Shown here in pieces: positions 52,904-61,667 of a stretch of 64,000 bases of DNA. The DNA comes from an uncultured Oscillospiraceae bacterium. Its GTDB lineage: Bacteria; Bacillota; Clostridia; Oscillospirales; Oscillospiraceae. Position 1 is the stretch's first letter, and the number at the start of each line of letters is the position of its first letter. The DNA lies in contig CAKUHB010000003.1 in assembly GCA_934655875.1 (NCBI GenBank), forward strand, positions 62,001 through 126,000, read 5' to 3'. The notes beneath the pieces were generated by a model. The model made no database searches, was not told the DNA's origin, and worked only from the letters and a program-made list of their open reading frames with translations. The translations under genes and the position numbers were made by a program.

Positions 52904-54151
52904 TTGAAGGAACATGAAGACCGGAAGTATATCAAAGTTGGACTGACTGCACTGGCCGTCATTTTTATCAGCATCCTGCTCGTCGTGATTTTTACGAATC
53001 TGCCGGGCTTTTTCGCCATGCTGCAGGCGCTGGGGGGCATTCTGGAGCCGCTGGTCTTCGGCGTGGTGATCGCGTTCCTGCTGAACCCGATCGTCAAATT
53101 TTTTGATACCCGTCTCGTACCGCTGCTGGAAAAGCATACAAAGTGGAAGCCGGCGGCCATCCGGCACCTGAGCCGCGCGTCCGGCATCGTGGCGGCGCTC
53201 ATCGTGGCGGCGCTCATCGTCTACGCGTTTTTCTCCATGCTCCTGCCGCAGCTGTATGACAGCGTCGTCGGGATCGTGAACCACGCGGAGGATTATTACA
53301 AGAGCATCGACCGCTGGGTCACGAATATTCTTGAGGACAATCCGGAGTTCCGCGGCTATGTCGACACAGCGCTTAACAAGATCTATGATTTCGTCAACAA
53401 CTGGATCACGACGACGTTCCTGCAGGACGTGCAGAAGCTGCTGACCACGCTGACAAGCTCGGTCGTCTCGGTCGTCAAGAGCCTTATGAACCTGCTGATC
53501 GGTCTTGTGGCCTCCGTCTATATCCTGTGGTCGAAGGACACATTCCATGCGCAGGCGAAAAAGATCACTGTCGCGCTGTTCCCGGCAAAGCACGCCGACC
53601 ATCTGTTCTATCTGGGTCGGAATATTTACCGGGTCTTCAATGGCTTTGTCATCGGCAAGATCGTCGATTCGGCGATCATCGGCGCGCTGTGCTATATCGG
53701 CCTGCTGGTACTTAAAATGCCGTATCCGACGCTCGTGGCGACGGTCGTCGGCGTGACGAACGTCATTCCGTTCTTCGGCCCCATCATCGGGCTTGTGCCG
53801 TGTGCGTTCCTCATTCTGCTGGTCAATCCGTTGCAGGCGTTCTATTTTGTGATCTTCATTCTCGTTTTGCAGCAGGTCGACGGCAACGTCATCGGGCCGA
53901 AGATCCTCGGCAACACCATCGGCATTTCCGGCTTCTGGGTGCTCGCTTCGATCACGATTGCGGCAAGCCTGTTTGGCTTTGCCGGGATGATCCTCGGCGT
54001 GCCGGTCTTCGCCATTATCTATCTGCTCATTTCCGACTCCGTCAACAATAAGCTCCGCAAAAAGCAGCTGACGACCGACACAGACGCCTACTGCGGCATC
54101 GACACCGTCGCCGATCTGCCGCAGGAAGGACCGGCGGAGCAGGACATATAA
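52904..54151 (+). CDS. AI-2E family transporter (YdbI/PerM-like permease)
   Basis: 415 residues starting on TTG at 52904 behind AAAGGAG. Eight or so membrane helices with a large loop after the first three; conserved PFFGPIIGLVPCAFLILLVNP and QQVDGNVIGPKILGNTIGISGFWVLASI near the C-terminus are diagnostic of the family. Members export diverse small molecules or ions; AI-2 export is shown for only a few. No quorum-sensing gene is nearby. Followed by the FHA-SEDS gene 16 nt later. Confidence 0.88.
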   Translation: MKEHEDRKYIKVGLTALAVIFISILLVVIFTNLPGFFAMLQALGGILEPLVFGVVIAFLLNPIVKFFDTRLVPLLEKHTKWKPAAIRHLSRASGIVAALIVAALIVYAFFSMLLPQLYDSVVGIVNHAEDYYKSIDRWVTNILEDNPEFRGYVDTALNKIYDFVNNWITTTFLQDVQKLLTTLTSSVVSVVKSLMNLLIGLVASVYILWSKDTFHAQAKKITVALFPAKHADHLFYLGRNIYRVFNGFVIGKIVDSAIIGALCYIGLLVLKMPYPTLVATVVGVTNVIPFFGPIIGLVPCAFLILLVNPLQAFYFVIFILVLQQVDGNVIGPKILGNTIGISGFWVLASITIAASLFGFAGMILGVPVFAIIYLLISDSVNNKLRKKQLTTDTDAYCGIDTVADLPQEGPAEQDI

Positions 54152-54167
54152 CGCTGGAGAATCTCAT

Positions 54168-55955
54168 ATGCAGGAAGCTTTGACAACCTTTTTTTCAAAA
54201 TTTGAGCCGCTCCCGTGGCTGTGCTATGTGTTCCCGGTGCTGGCGTTGGGGATCCTGGTGCGCTGCGCGGTCAGCCTTCTCATGTTCCGGCGGGAGCCGG
54301 AGGTCTGGGCGTGGCTGACGACGCCGGACGGCGAGCATATCCCCGTGACGCACTGGGAAAGTCTCGTTGGCCGCGGCGCAGGCTGCGACGTGCAGCTGGG
54401 CTATCCGACGATCTCCCGCACGCATGCGGTTCTGACGCGCTATGACGACGGCAGCTGGACCGTCAGCGATGCGCACTCCAAATCCGGCGTGTTTGTCAAC
54501 GGCAAACAGACAGCGCTTTCGGCCGTCCGCTTCGGCGATATCATCACCATGGGCGGCGTCAACTTTACGCTCGTTCCCATCACAAAGGAGCAGGAGCGCA
54601 TTCAGGCCGGCACGCGCACGCGGGCAGGCCATTCGGTGCGTCAGGCGCCGACGCTGCTGCTTCTGACCCTCTTCCAGCTTCTCACGGCGATGCAGCTCAT
54701 GCTGGGCGGCGACGACGTGATGCTGGAGCTGACGGCGTTCGGCGGGCTCATTGCGCTGGAGTGGGCGCTGTATCTCGGGCTGCGCATTTTCCGCCGGACA
54801 AGCTTTGAAGCTGAGACGCTGGCGTTTTTCCTGTGCACGATGGGGCTTGCCGTCGTGTCCAGCTCCGCGCCGGAGAGTCTTGTGAAGGAGCTGCTCGCGA
54901 TCGTCGCGGGCGTGTGCGTGTTTCTCGTTGTATGCTGGTCGCTGCGCGATCTGGAGCGCGCGAAGGCCGTGCGGTATCTCGCGGCTGTGGCGGGCATCGG
55001 CCTGCTCGCGTTCAACCTCCTGTTCGGCGTGGAGAAATACGGCGCGCGCAACTGGATCCAGCTGGGCGGCGTCTCGTTCCAGCCGTCGGAGTTTGTCAAG
55101 ATCTGCTTTATCTACGTCGGCGCGTCTACGCTCTCGCGGCTGATGGCCAAGCGCAATATCATCCTGTTCATCGCCTATTCCGCCGCGATCTGCGCATGTC
55201 TGGCGCTCATGAAGGATTTCGGCACGGCCGTTATTTTCTTCGTAGCCTTCCTGGTCATCGCGTTCATGCGCTCCGGCAACTTTGCGACCATCGCGCTGGC
55301 GATCGCCGCGACGGGCTTCGCGGGCGTGCTGGTGCTGCGGTTTCTGCCGTATGCGCGGAACCGGTTTGAAGCGTGGGGCCACGTGTGGGATTATGCGCTC
55401 ACGACCGGCTATTCCCAGACCCGCTCGATGATGTGCATTGCGTCCGGCGGTCTGTTCGGCCTTGGGCCGGGAAAGGGCTGGCTCAAATATGTCGCGGCAT
55501 CGGACACCGATCTGGTCTTTGCCTTCGTTTCGGAGGAATGGGGTCTCATTATGGCAGTCCTGATGGTCGTGTGCATCGTGGTGCTGGCGTGCTTTGTCGT
55601 GCGCTCGGCTCCGGCGGGCCGCAGCTGTTTCTATACCATCGGCGCCTGCGCGGCGGCGACGGTCATGGTCACGCAGACGATTCTGAACGTCTTCGGCATG
55701 GCGGACTTTCTGCCGCTGACGGGCGTGACGTTCCCGTTTGTCTCCAACGGCGGCTCCAGCATGGTCTGTGTGTGGGGGCTTCTGGCCTTTATCAAGGCAG
55801 CGGACACCCGGCAGAACGCGTCGTTCGCCATCCGCGTGCCGCATGGCGTGCAGCAGACTTCGCAGCCGGAGGAGGAAGCCGCGGAAGCGGACGCTCCCGC
55901 GGCAGAGGATGACGCCGTCTGGCAGCGGGACGGGAAAAAGGAGGCGCGGAAATGA
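54168..55955 (+). CDS. FHA domain fused to a SEDS (FtsW/RodA/SpoVE) glycosyltransferase
   Basis: 595 residues. One N-terminal membrane helix (about 17-39), then a cytosolic FHA domain (about 60-137) with the phosphothreonine-binding residues GRG (68-70), SRTH (83-86) and SKSGVFVNG. From about 155 to 560 come ten membrane helices of the SEDS fold: NWIQLGGVSFQPSEFVKICFIY, MKDFGTAVIFFVAF with the conserved Asp, FEAWGHVWD, GGLFGLGPGKG, and PLTGVTFPFVSNGGSS. SEDS proteins polymerise lipid II and work with a class B PBP, encoded here by the next gene (ATGA overlap). The FHA module implies control by a Ser/Thr kinase of the PknB type, none of which is in the window. Confidence 0.9.
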   Translation: MQEALTTFFSKFEPLPWLCYVFPVLALGILVRCAVSLLMFRREPEVWAWLTTPDGEHIPVTHWESLVGRGAGCDVQLGYPTISRTHAVLTRYDDGSWTVSDAHSKSGVFVNGKQTALSAVRFGDIITMGGVNFTLVPITKEQERIQAGTRTRAGHSVRQAPTLLLLTLFQLLTAMQLMLGGDDVMLELTAFGGLIALEWALYLGLRIFRRTSFEAETLAFFLCTMGLAVVSSSAPESLVKELLAIVAGVCVFLVVCWSLRDLERAKAVRYLAAVAGIGLLAFNLLFGVEKYGARNWIQLGGVSFQPSEFVKICFIYVGASTLSRLMAKRNIILFIAYSAAICACLALMKDFGTAVIFFVAFLVIAFMRSGNFATIALAIAATGFAGVLVLRFLPYARNRFEAWGHVWDYALTTGYSQTRSMMCIASGGLFGLGPGKGWLKYVAASDTDLVFAFVSEEWGLIMAVLMVVCIVVLACFVVRSAPAGRSCFYTIGACAAATVMVTQTILNVFGMADFLPLTGVTFPFVSNGGSSMVCVWGLLAFIKAADTRQNASFAIRVPHGVQQTSQPEEEAAEADAPAAEDDAVWQRDGKKEARK

Positions 55956-57331
55956 AAAAGGTATCGCGCCGCGCGCTCTTTGCGCTGGCTCTGGCCGCCG
56001 TGCTGGCGGTTGGGACGCTGGCCTTCTGCGTCAAATACGCCGTCAACGCGGAAAAGTGGGTGACCTTCTCCGGAAGCCCGCATGTCTACACCGGGACGAA
56101 TCTCTCCGGCGGCAAGATCTATGACCGGACGGGCGTCCGGATCCTCAATACGACCGACGGGCGTATCTATAATTCCGACGCGTCCGTCCGCGCCGCGACG
56201 GTTCACCTGCTTGGCGACCGCTACGGCTATATCAGCGCGCCGCTGCTCGGGAACTTTGCCGAACAGATGATCGGCTATGACAAAATCACCGGTCTGAACA
56301 CCGCCGCGCAGGGCACGGCCAACGCGCGCCTGACGATCTCCGCCAGCGCGCAGGCAGCGGCCTTGCAGGCGCTCGGCAGCTACCACGGCACCATCGGCGT
56401 CTATAACTACAAAACCGGCGAGATCCTCTGCGCCGTGACCAGCCCCAGCTACGACCCGGACAACGTCCCCGACATCGCGGGTGACGAGACGGGCGCATAT
56501 GACGGCGTGTATCTGAACCGTTTCTTTGACGCGGCCTATACCCCCGGCTCGATCTTCAAGCTGGTGACGACCGCCGCCGCACTCGAGACCATCCCCGACG
56601 CGCAGCAGCTCCAGTTCACCTGCACGGGCAAGACCGTGATCGGCGGGCAGGAGATCATCTGCATGGGGCAGCACGGGACGATCTCCATGGCACAGGCGCT
56701 GGCGCACTCCTGCAATGTCTATTACGGCGAGCTGACCGCAAAGGTCGGCAAGGACGCCCTGCAGCGCACCTGCGATAAGCTTGGTCTCAACGGTACGCTG
56801 TCCTGCGACGGCTACACGGCCCGCTCGACCGTCGATCTGTCGCAGGCGGACGAGGGAAGCATCGCCTGGGCCGGCATCGGCCAGTATACGGATCAGATCA
56901 CCGCCTTGCAGTTCATGCGCTATATGGGCGCGATCGCGGGCGGCGGAGACGCGGCGGAGCCGTATCTCATGCAGAAGATCTCCCGCGTCGGCCAGACCGT
57001 CTATGAAGCAAAAACAGAGTCGACCGGCACGCTTCTGCCCGCGGACACCGCGCAGGCGCTCGGCGAGATGATGCGCAGCACGGTCGTGAACCAATACGGC
57101 GCGTGGCAGTTCGGCACGCTGGCCGTCTGCGGCAAGACCGGCACCGCCGAACGTGAGACCGGCCCTGCCGACGCGATGTTCGCCGGATTTATTCAGGATG
57201 ACGCGTACCCGCTGGCGTTCGTCGTGTTTGTCGAGCGCGGCGGCTCCGGCAGTCAGGTCGCCGTGCCGATCGCGGCGAAGGTGCTGAGCGCCTGCCAACA
57301 GGCGCTGGACGCGCCGAACCCGAACGAGTAA
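55952..57331 (+). CDS. Class B penicillin-binding protein transpeptidase
   Basis: 459 residues. Short N-terminal anchor (about 8-30), a reduced N-terminal region (LSGGKIYDRTGVRIL), and a transpeptidase domain with SIFK at 200-203 (active Ser200), SCN at 253-255 and KTG at 395-397. Length and arrangement match the PbpA-type partners of RodA seen in Gram-positives with FHA-SEDS genes. Cross-links peptidoglycan on the outer surface. Coupled by 4-bp overlap to the SEDS gene, so both should be made in equal amounts. Confidence 0.92.
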   Translation: MKKVSRRALFALALAAVLAVGTLAFCVKYAVNAEKWVTFSGSPHVYTGTNLSGGKIYDRTGVRILNTTDGRIYNSDASVRAATVHLLGDRYGYISAPLLGNFAEQMIGYDKITGLNTAAQGTANARLTISASAQAAALQALGSYHGTIGVYNYKTGEILCAVTSPSYDPDNVPDIAGDETGAYDGVYLNRFFDAAYTPGSIFKLVTTAAALETIPDAQQLQFTCTGKTVIGGQEIICMGQHGTISMAQALAHSCNVYYGELTAKVGKDALQRTCDKLGLNGTLSCDGYTARSTVDLSQADEGSIAWAGIGQYTDQITALQFMRYMGAIAGGGDAAEPYLMQKISRVGQTVYEAKTESTGTLLPADTAQALGEMMRSTVVNQYGAWQFGTLAVCGKTGTAERETGPADAMFAGFIQDDAYPLAFVVFVERGGSGSQVAVPIAAKVLSACQQALDAPNPNE

Positions 57332-57364
57332 CGCCGCCTTTGGCACAGGAAGGAGCGAAGCGCG

Positions 57365-57628
57365 ATGGATTGTCCCTACTGCGGAAAGCCGATGGAAGCC
57401 GGACGTATCCCCGGCGTCGACCGCTTTTTGTGCGTTCCATGGATCCCGGCGGAGCGGAAGGCCGGTGCGATGCTCCCGGCAAAGGCGACGCTTCTGGACT
57501 GGGGCGGCCTGATCCTGCGGGACAAGCCATTCCCGGCCGTCCCCTATAAAGAGGTCTTCATCTGCCGTACCTGCGGGAAGGGCGTCTTTTCCTTCTCCAG
57601 ACCGGCAGGCGATATTGACAGCGACTGA
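57365..57628 (+). CDS. Small zinc-ribbon protein (DUF6487-like)
   Basis: 87 residues. CPYCGKPMEAG at the N-terminus and CRTCGKGVF near the C-terminus form a likely four-Cys zinc site; PWIPAERK in between is typical of the DUF6487 group. Soluble. Function unknown. Lies between the PBP and glycerol-1-phosphate dehydrogenase genes. Confidence 0.75.
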   Translation: MDCPYCGKPMEAGRIPGVDRFLCVPWIPAERKAGAMLPAKATLLDWGGLILRDKPFPAVPYKEVFICRTCGKGVFSFSRPAGDIDSD

Positions 57629-57657
57629 CCCTCACCAACCTAGAAGGAGGATCCCTC

Positions 57658-58923
57658 ATGACAGATTTTCACGCGCTCATTGACAGCTACCGCGGCTGCA
57701 CCTGTGGGCAGAACCATGAATGCGCCATTCAGGAGATCGCCATTGGCAGCGGACTCGTCCACGAGACCGGTGCGCTTCTCCGGAAAAACGGCTTTGGCCC
57801 GCGGCTTTTGCTGGCGGCAGACGAACAGACGCTTGCCGCGGCGGACGGCCTGCTTTCGTCGCTGGGCGGCTTCACGGTCAGATCGCATATCTGGCCGTCT
57901 CTTCGCGTGGCGACCATGCAGGACGTGGAAGCGATCGAACGAGAGCTTGACAGCGTGGACGGCGTGCTTGCCGTCGGCACCGGATCGGTACACGATCCGT
58001 GCAGGCTGGCCTGCGCGCGGCGCGGCAAGAGGCTCTGCCTGTTCGCGACCGCGCCGTCCATGGACGGCTTCGCGTCCTATTCCGCCCCGATCGTAAACGG
58101 GAATTTCAAGATCACGTATCCGGCCAAATGTCCGGAGGTCATCATCGGCGACACAAAGATCCTGGCGGATGCTCCGGCGGCGCTGAAATCCGCAGGCTTC
58201 GGCGACATGGTGGCGAAATATGTCGCGCTGATCGACTGGCAGGTATCGAATCTTCTGACCGGGGAAAGCTATTGTGCCCGCGTGGCGGAGCTGACGCGCA
58301 CGGCGGCCGACCGGATCTTTGCCATGGCAGGCAGCGTGACGCGGCGCGACGAAAAGACGGCTGCGGCCATCTTTGAAGCGCTCCTTCTGACCGGTATTGC
58401 CATGAGCTTCACGAAGACCTCGCGTCCCGGCAGCGGAACGGAGCACATTCTGGCGCATTTCTGGGAGTGCATGGAGCTTCTGGAGGGAAAAACGCCCAAC
58501 TACCACGGCGTGGACGTCGGCGTGGCGACGCTGATGATCCTGCAATACTACGAAAAGCTCGCGCAGCTCCGGCAGGTCACGGCCCGCCCGGAGGTCTGCA
58601 ACTGGGATGAAATTTACCGGATCTACGGCGAGCTTGCCCCGGATGTGCGCCGGCTCAATACGCCGGACACGATCACAGCCGGGCTGGATCCGCGCAAAAT
58701 CGAGTCCTGCTGGCCGGAGATCCGCCGGATCGTGCAGGCAGCGCCGTCCTACGACGAGTGCCTTGCGGCCATGCAGAAGGCCGGCTGCATCACAACGCCG
58801 GAGGACGCCGGGCTGGATCCCGCGCTTGTGACGATCGGGTTCCGGTTCCATCCGTATATGCGGCGCAGGCTCTCGCTCAAGCGCGTGAGCCATATGCTGG
58901 AGCTTCCGGCAGAGCTGTTTTGA
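57658..58923 (+). CDS. egsA: sn-Glycerol-1-phosphate dehydrogenase
   Basis: 421 residues, iron/zinc-alcohol-dehydrogenase-like fold of the AraM/EgsA family. NAD(P)H-dependent reduction of DHAP to sn-glycerol-1-phosphate. Seen: cofactor loop VGTGSVHDPCR, ATAPSMDGFAS, metal-ligand segments SAGFGDMVAKYVALIDW, GSGTEHILAHFWE and YHGVDVGVAT. The N-terminal CTCGQNHECA is unusual and may bind metal. In Bacillus the homologue AraM supplies heptaprenylglyceryl phosphate with G1P; whether a PcrB-like partner exists here is not visible in the window. Confidence 0.9.
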   Translation: MTDFHALIDSYRGCTCGQNHECAIQEIAIGSGLVHETGALLRKNGFGPRLLLAADEQTLAAADGLLSSLGGFTVRSHIWPSLRVATMQDVEAIERELDSVDGVLAVGTGSVHDPCRLACARRGKRLCLFATAPSMDGFASYSAPIVNGNFKITYPAKCPEVIIGDTKILADAPAALKSAGFGDMVAKYVALIDWQVSNLLTGESYCARVAELTRTAADRIFAMAGSVTRRDEKTAAAIFEALLLTGIAMSFTKTSRPGSGTEHILAHFWECMELLEGKTPNYHGVDVGVATLMILQYYEKLAQLRQVTARPEVCNWDEIYRIYGELAPDVRRLNTPDTITAGLDPRKIESCWPEIRRIVQAAPSYDECLAAMQKAGCITTPEDAGLDPALVTIGFRFHPYMRRRLSLKRVSHMLELPAELF

Positions 58924-58947
58924 GAGAATACACAAGGAGTGCAGACT

Positions 58948-60360
58948 ATGGATCATTATGAGGATAAGATGAATTACAGCTTCGAGCCGATGGAGCAGGA
59001 TCCCGAGCCGCAGCAGGAGCCGCCGCTCGAGCAGGCAAAAAAGGAGATCCGGCGCGGCAAGCACACGGGGCTGAAGCTGGCCGCGCTTCTCGCGGCGGTG
59101 GCGATCGTCGCCGCGCTCGGCGGATCGGCGCTCACGGCGGCGATCCACGCGCTTGGCCAGCAGAACATGGCGCAGCAGGAAGCTGTCGACACCATGGCCC
59201 AGCAGCCGGAAGCGGAGCAGCCAACAGAAGCGGCAGAACCGGAAGCACCGTACCAGCTTGCGCGCAAGCCGCTCCCGGCGGAGCTGCCGTCCAACGACGG
59301 CGGCAAGACGCTCACGCCGAAGCAGGTCTATAAAATGAACGTCGGCGCGGTCTGCGGCATCGCGACGCAGGTCACGACGAACATCTGGGGCCAGACCGCG
59401 ACCGCTTCGTGCGCAGGCAGCGGCTTCGTCCTGACGCAGGACGGCTATATCGTGACCAACAACCACGTGGTGAGCGGCGCTGACGAGGGCACGATCATGG
59501 TGCGGCTCTATTCCGGCGAGGAATATCAGGCGGACATCATCGGCACCGACAGCATGAACGATGTAGCTCTTCTGAAGATCGAGACCGAGGGCTTACAGGC
59601 CGTCACCATCGGCGATTCCGATGCAATCGAGGTCGGCGAGACCGTCGAAGCCATCGGCAATCCGCTGGGTGAGCTGACCTTCACCATGACCGCCGGTTAC
59701 ATCAGCGCGCTTGACCGCGAGATCAACACTGACGGCACGCCCATCAACATGCTCCAGACCGACGCCGCCATCAACTCCGGCAACTCCGGCGGCCCGCTGT
59801 TCGACATGAACGGCAACGTCATCGGCATCACGACGGCCAAGGTCTCCGGCGAGACGGAATCCGGCGTGACGATCGAGGGCATCGGCTTCGCCATCCCCAT
59901 CAACGACGTCATGCGCGTGGTCTATGACCTCCAGCAGTATGGCCGCGTCAGGGGCCGCGCCTATCTCGGCGTGACCTTGCAGGATCTGGACAGCACGGTG
60001 GCCGCGACGTATCACCTGCCTGCCGGCCCGCAGGTCATCACCGTGACCGAGGGCAGCTGCGCGGCAAATGCCGGGATGCAGCCGGGCGACATCATTCTGG
60101 AGTTTGAGGGCCGCGAGATCGGCTCCTATACCGACGTGGTCTCCGCTCTGTCCAAGAAGAAGGCGGGCGACACCGTCACGCTGCGGATCTACCGTGCCGG
60201 TGCAGAGCTGGATGTGACGCTGACGCTCGACGAGCGCCCGGACGAGACCGAGATCGCCGCCACAGAGGAGCAGGCAAACCAGCAGCTCCCGTCCGACCCC
60301 GAATTTTCCTTCCCCGACTTCGGAGACTTCGACGGCTACGGCTACAATTACGGCGGATAA
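58948..60360 (+). CDS. htrA: HtrA/DegP-like serine protease with PDZ domain
   Basis: 470 residues from the ATG at 58948 (AAGGAG nine bases upstream). Cytosolic N-terminus of about 40 residues, one membrane anchor (about 37-60), trypsin-like domain with His in TNNHVVSGAD, Asp in SMNDVALLK and Ser in INSGNSGGPLFD, and one PDZ domain (about 345-430, PGDIILEFEGREIG). Acts outside the membrane on misfolded proteins. Gly/Tyr/Phe-rich end DFDGYGYNYGG is characteristic of such proteins. Confidence 0.95.
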   Translation: MDHYEDKMNYSFEPMEQDPEPQQEPPLEQAKKEIRRGKHTGLKLAALLAAVAIVAALGGSALTAAIHALGQQNMAQQEAVDTMAQQPEAEQPTEAAEPEAPYQLARKPLPAELPSNDGGKTLTPKQVYKMNVGAVCGIATQVTTNIWGQTATASCAGSGFVLTQDGYIVTNNHVVSGADEGTIMVRLYSGEEYQADIIGTDSMNDVALLKIETEGLQAVTIGDSDAIEVGETVEAIGNPLGELTFTMTAGYISALDREINTDGTPINMLQTDAAINSGNSGGPLFDMNGNVIGITTAKVSGETESGVTIEGIGFAIPINDVMRVVYDLQQYGRVRGRAYLGVTLQDLDSTVAATYHLPAGPQVITVTEGSCAANAGMQPGDIILEFEGREIGSYTDVVSALSKKKAGDTVTLRIYRAGAELDVTLTLDERPDETEIAATEEQANQQLPSDPEFSFPDFGDFDGYGYNYGG

Positions 60361-60366
60361 AAAATG

Positions 60367-60391
60367 CGCCCCGGATCGAAGATCCGGGGCG
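60367..60391 (+). terminator. Hairpin ending the htrA gene
   Basis: 11-bp perfect stem 60367-60377/60381-60391; no T-run, but near-identical to the hairpin at 60611-60638 at the other end of the spacer. Confidence 0.5.
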
Positions 60392-60448
60392 TTGAAACTA
60401 TCAAAAACCGCAATGCCCATTTTATGCCGAAAGCTCTCTGGTTTGTTT

Positions 60449-60555
60449 GTAGGGGACGATGCCTACATCGTCCCGGCAGAGCAGACCGATTTTTCGAAAG
60501 TTTGTGGCAAATTCGTTATCGTTGCAGTGGGACGATGTGGGCATCGTCCCCTACA
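60449..60555. repeat. Short element with 27-bp near-perfect inverted ends
   Basis: Ends TGTAGGGGACGATGCCTACA... at 60449 and its inverted copy (60529-60555) match with one mismatch over 27 bp. No ORF. Resembles widespread short palindromic repeats in clostridial genomes. Confidence 0.55.
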
Positions 60556-60610
60556 CGGACAGCGCTTGTTTCGTACTGCTTCGTGCGTTGCAGTCTTTTG
60601 GACAAATCGA

Positions 60611-60638
60611 GCGCCCCGGATCGAACGATCCGGGGCGC
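60611..60638 (-). terminator. Hairpin at the end of metQ
   Basis: 13-bp perfect stem 60611-60623/60626-60638; minus-strand continuation TCGATTTGTCC is only weakly T-rich. Confidence 0.55.
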
Positions 60639-60655
60639 TTGCTGTATGCTTTATT

Positions 60656-61531
60656 TTAGAAGATCGCAACGACAGCACCGTTGTAGGTGTTCTCGATGTA
60701 CGTCTTGACAGCGTCGGACTGCAAAGCCTTGACAAGGGCCTGGATCTTGGCGCTGTTCTCATCGCCTGCGCGGCAGGCAACGATGTTGGCATAGGTCTGG
60801 GCGGCGTCGCCGGAGGCGTCCTCGATGGCCAGCGCGTCAGACGCGTGCAGACCAGCCTGCAGGGCATAGTTGCCGTTGATGACGGCGACGGTGCCGGGGT
60901 TGGAGTTGGCCAGCTGTGCCGGGACAGTATCGGCCTGCAGCGCCTGCACGTCGTGGCCCTTGGCGTCGACGATATCCAGCGTAGTCACGCCCTTTTCAGC
61001 GGAAGCGTCGGCGGGCAGTTCGATCAGGCCTTCCTGCGCAAGCAGGAGCAGGGCGCGGGTCTCGTTGGAATCGTCAGCCGGGACAAGGATCGTCGCGTCG
61101 TCCGCGATGTCAGCGACGGAGTCCACGCCGTTGCCATAGAGACCGAACGGCTCATAGTGGATCTTGGCAGCAGCGACGAGGTCGGTGCCGTTGGCAGCGT
61201 TGAAGCTGTTCAGGTACGGGGTGTGCTGGAAGTAGTTGGCGTCGAGCGAGCCGTCATCCAGAGACTGGTTCGGCAGAACATAGTCGTCATAGACAACGAT
61301 CTGGAGGTCATACCCCTCGGCAGCCAGCGTGTCCTTGATCTGCTCAAGGATCTCGGCGTGCGGCGTGGAGGATGCGCCGACCTTGATGACTTCCAGCGTG
61401 CCGTCAGCGGCGGCGTCATTGGAAGCGACAGTATCGGCAGAGGTGTCAGCGGTCTCGCTCTTGGCGGCGCAGCCGGCCAGAGCGGCAACGATCAGAAGGG
61501 CAGCCAGTGCAATGGCAAGAATCTTTTTCAT
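60656..61531 (-). CDS. metQ: Methionine ABC transporter substrate-binding lipoprotein
   Basis: 291 residues from the ATG at 61531 (AAAGGAGATTTTATC upstream). Lipoprotein signal MKKILAIALAALLIVAALAGC, linker, then the NlpA/MetQ domain: VGASSTPHAEILEQIK, DDYVLPNQSLDDGSLDANYFQHTPYL, EPFGLYG, IVPA-like ILVPADDSNETRALLLL, and NGNYALQAGL. Binds L/D-methionine outside the membrane. Third structural gene of metN-metI-metQ. Confidence 0.92.
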   Translation of the reverse strand: MKKILAIALAALLIVAALAGCAAKSETADTSADTVASNDAAADGTLEVIKVGASSTPHAEILEQIKDTLAAEGYDLQIVVYDDYVLPNQSLDDGSLDANYFQHTPYLNSFNAANGTDLVAAAKIHYEPFGLYGNGVDSVADIADDATILVPADDSNETRALLLLAQEGLIELPADASAEKGVTTLDIVDAKGHDVQALQADTVPAQLANSNPGTVAVINGNYALQAGLHASDALAIEDASGDAAQTYANIVACRAGDENSAKIQALVKALQSDAVKTYIENTYNGAVVAIF

Positions 61532-61596
61532 GATAAAATCTCCTTTATATTCATTTATATTCAAGTGATACGGATGGACAGACGGATCAAAGCCGG

Positions 61597-61653
61597 TCAC
61601 ATTCGTCCGTATCGCCAGTTGATGCGCAGCAGGCGCTCAAAAATCAGACGCAT
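61597..61653 (-). CDS. 18-residue ORF between metI and metQ
   Basis: ATG at 61653 with AAAGGAG (61668-61662) exactly 8 nt upstream, overlapping the metI stop; TGA at 61599. Encodes MRLIFERLLRINWRYGRM, very basic and amphipathic. Good translation signals for so short a frame suggest it is made, possibly coupling metI to metQ translation. No family known to me. Confidence 0.4.
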   Translation of the reverse strand: MRLIFERLLRINWRYGRM

Positions 61654-61667
61654 GGGAAAAACTCCTT

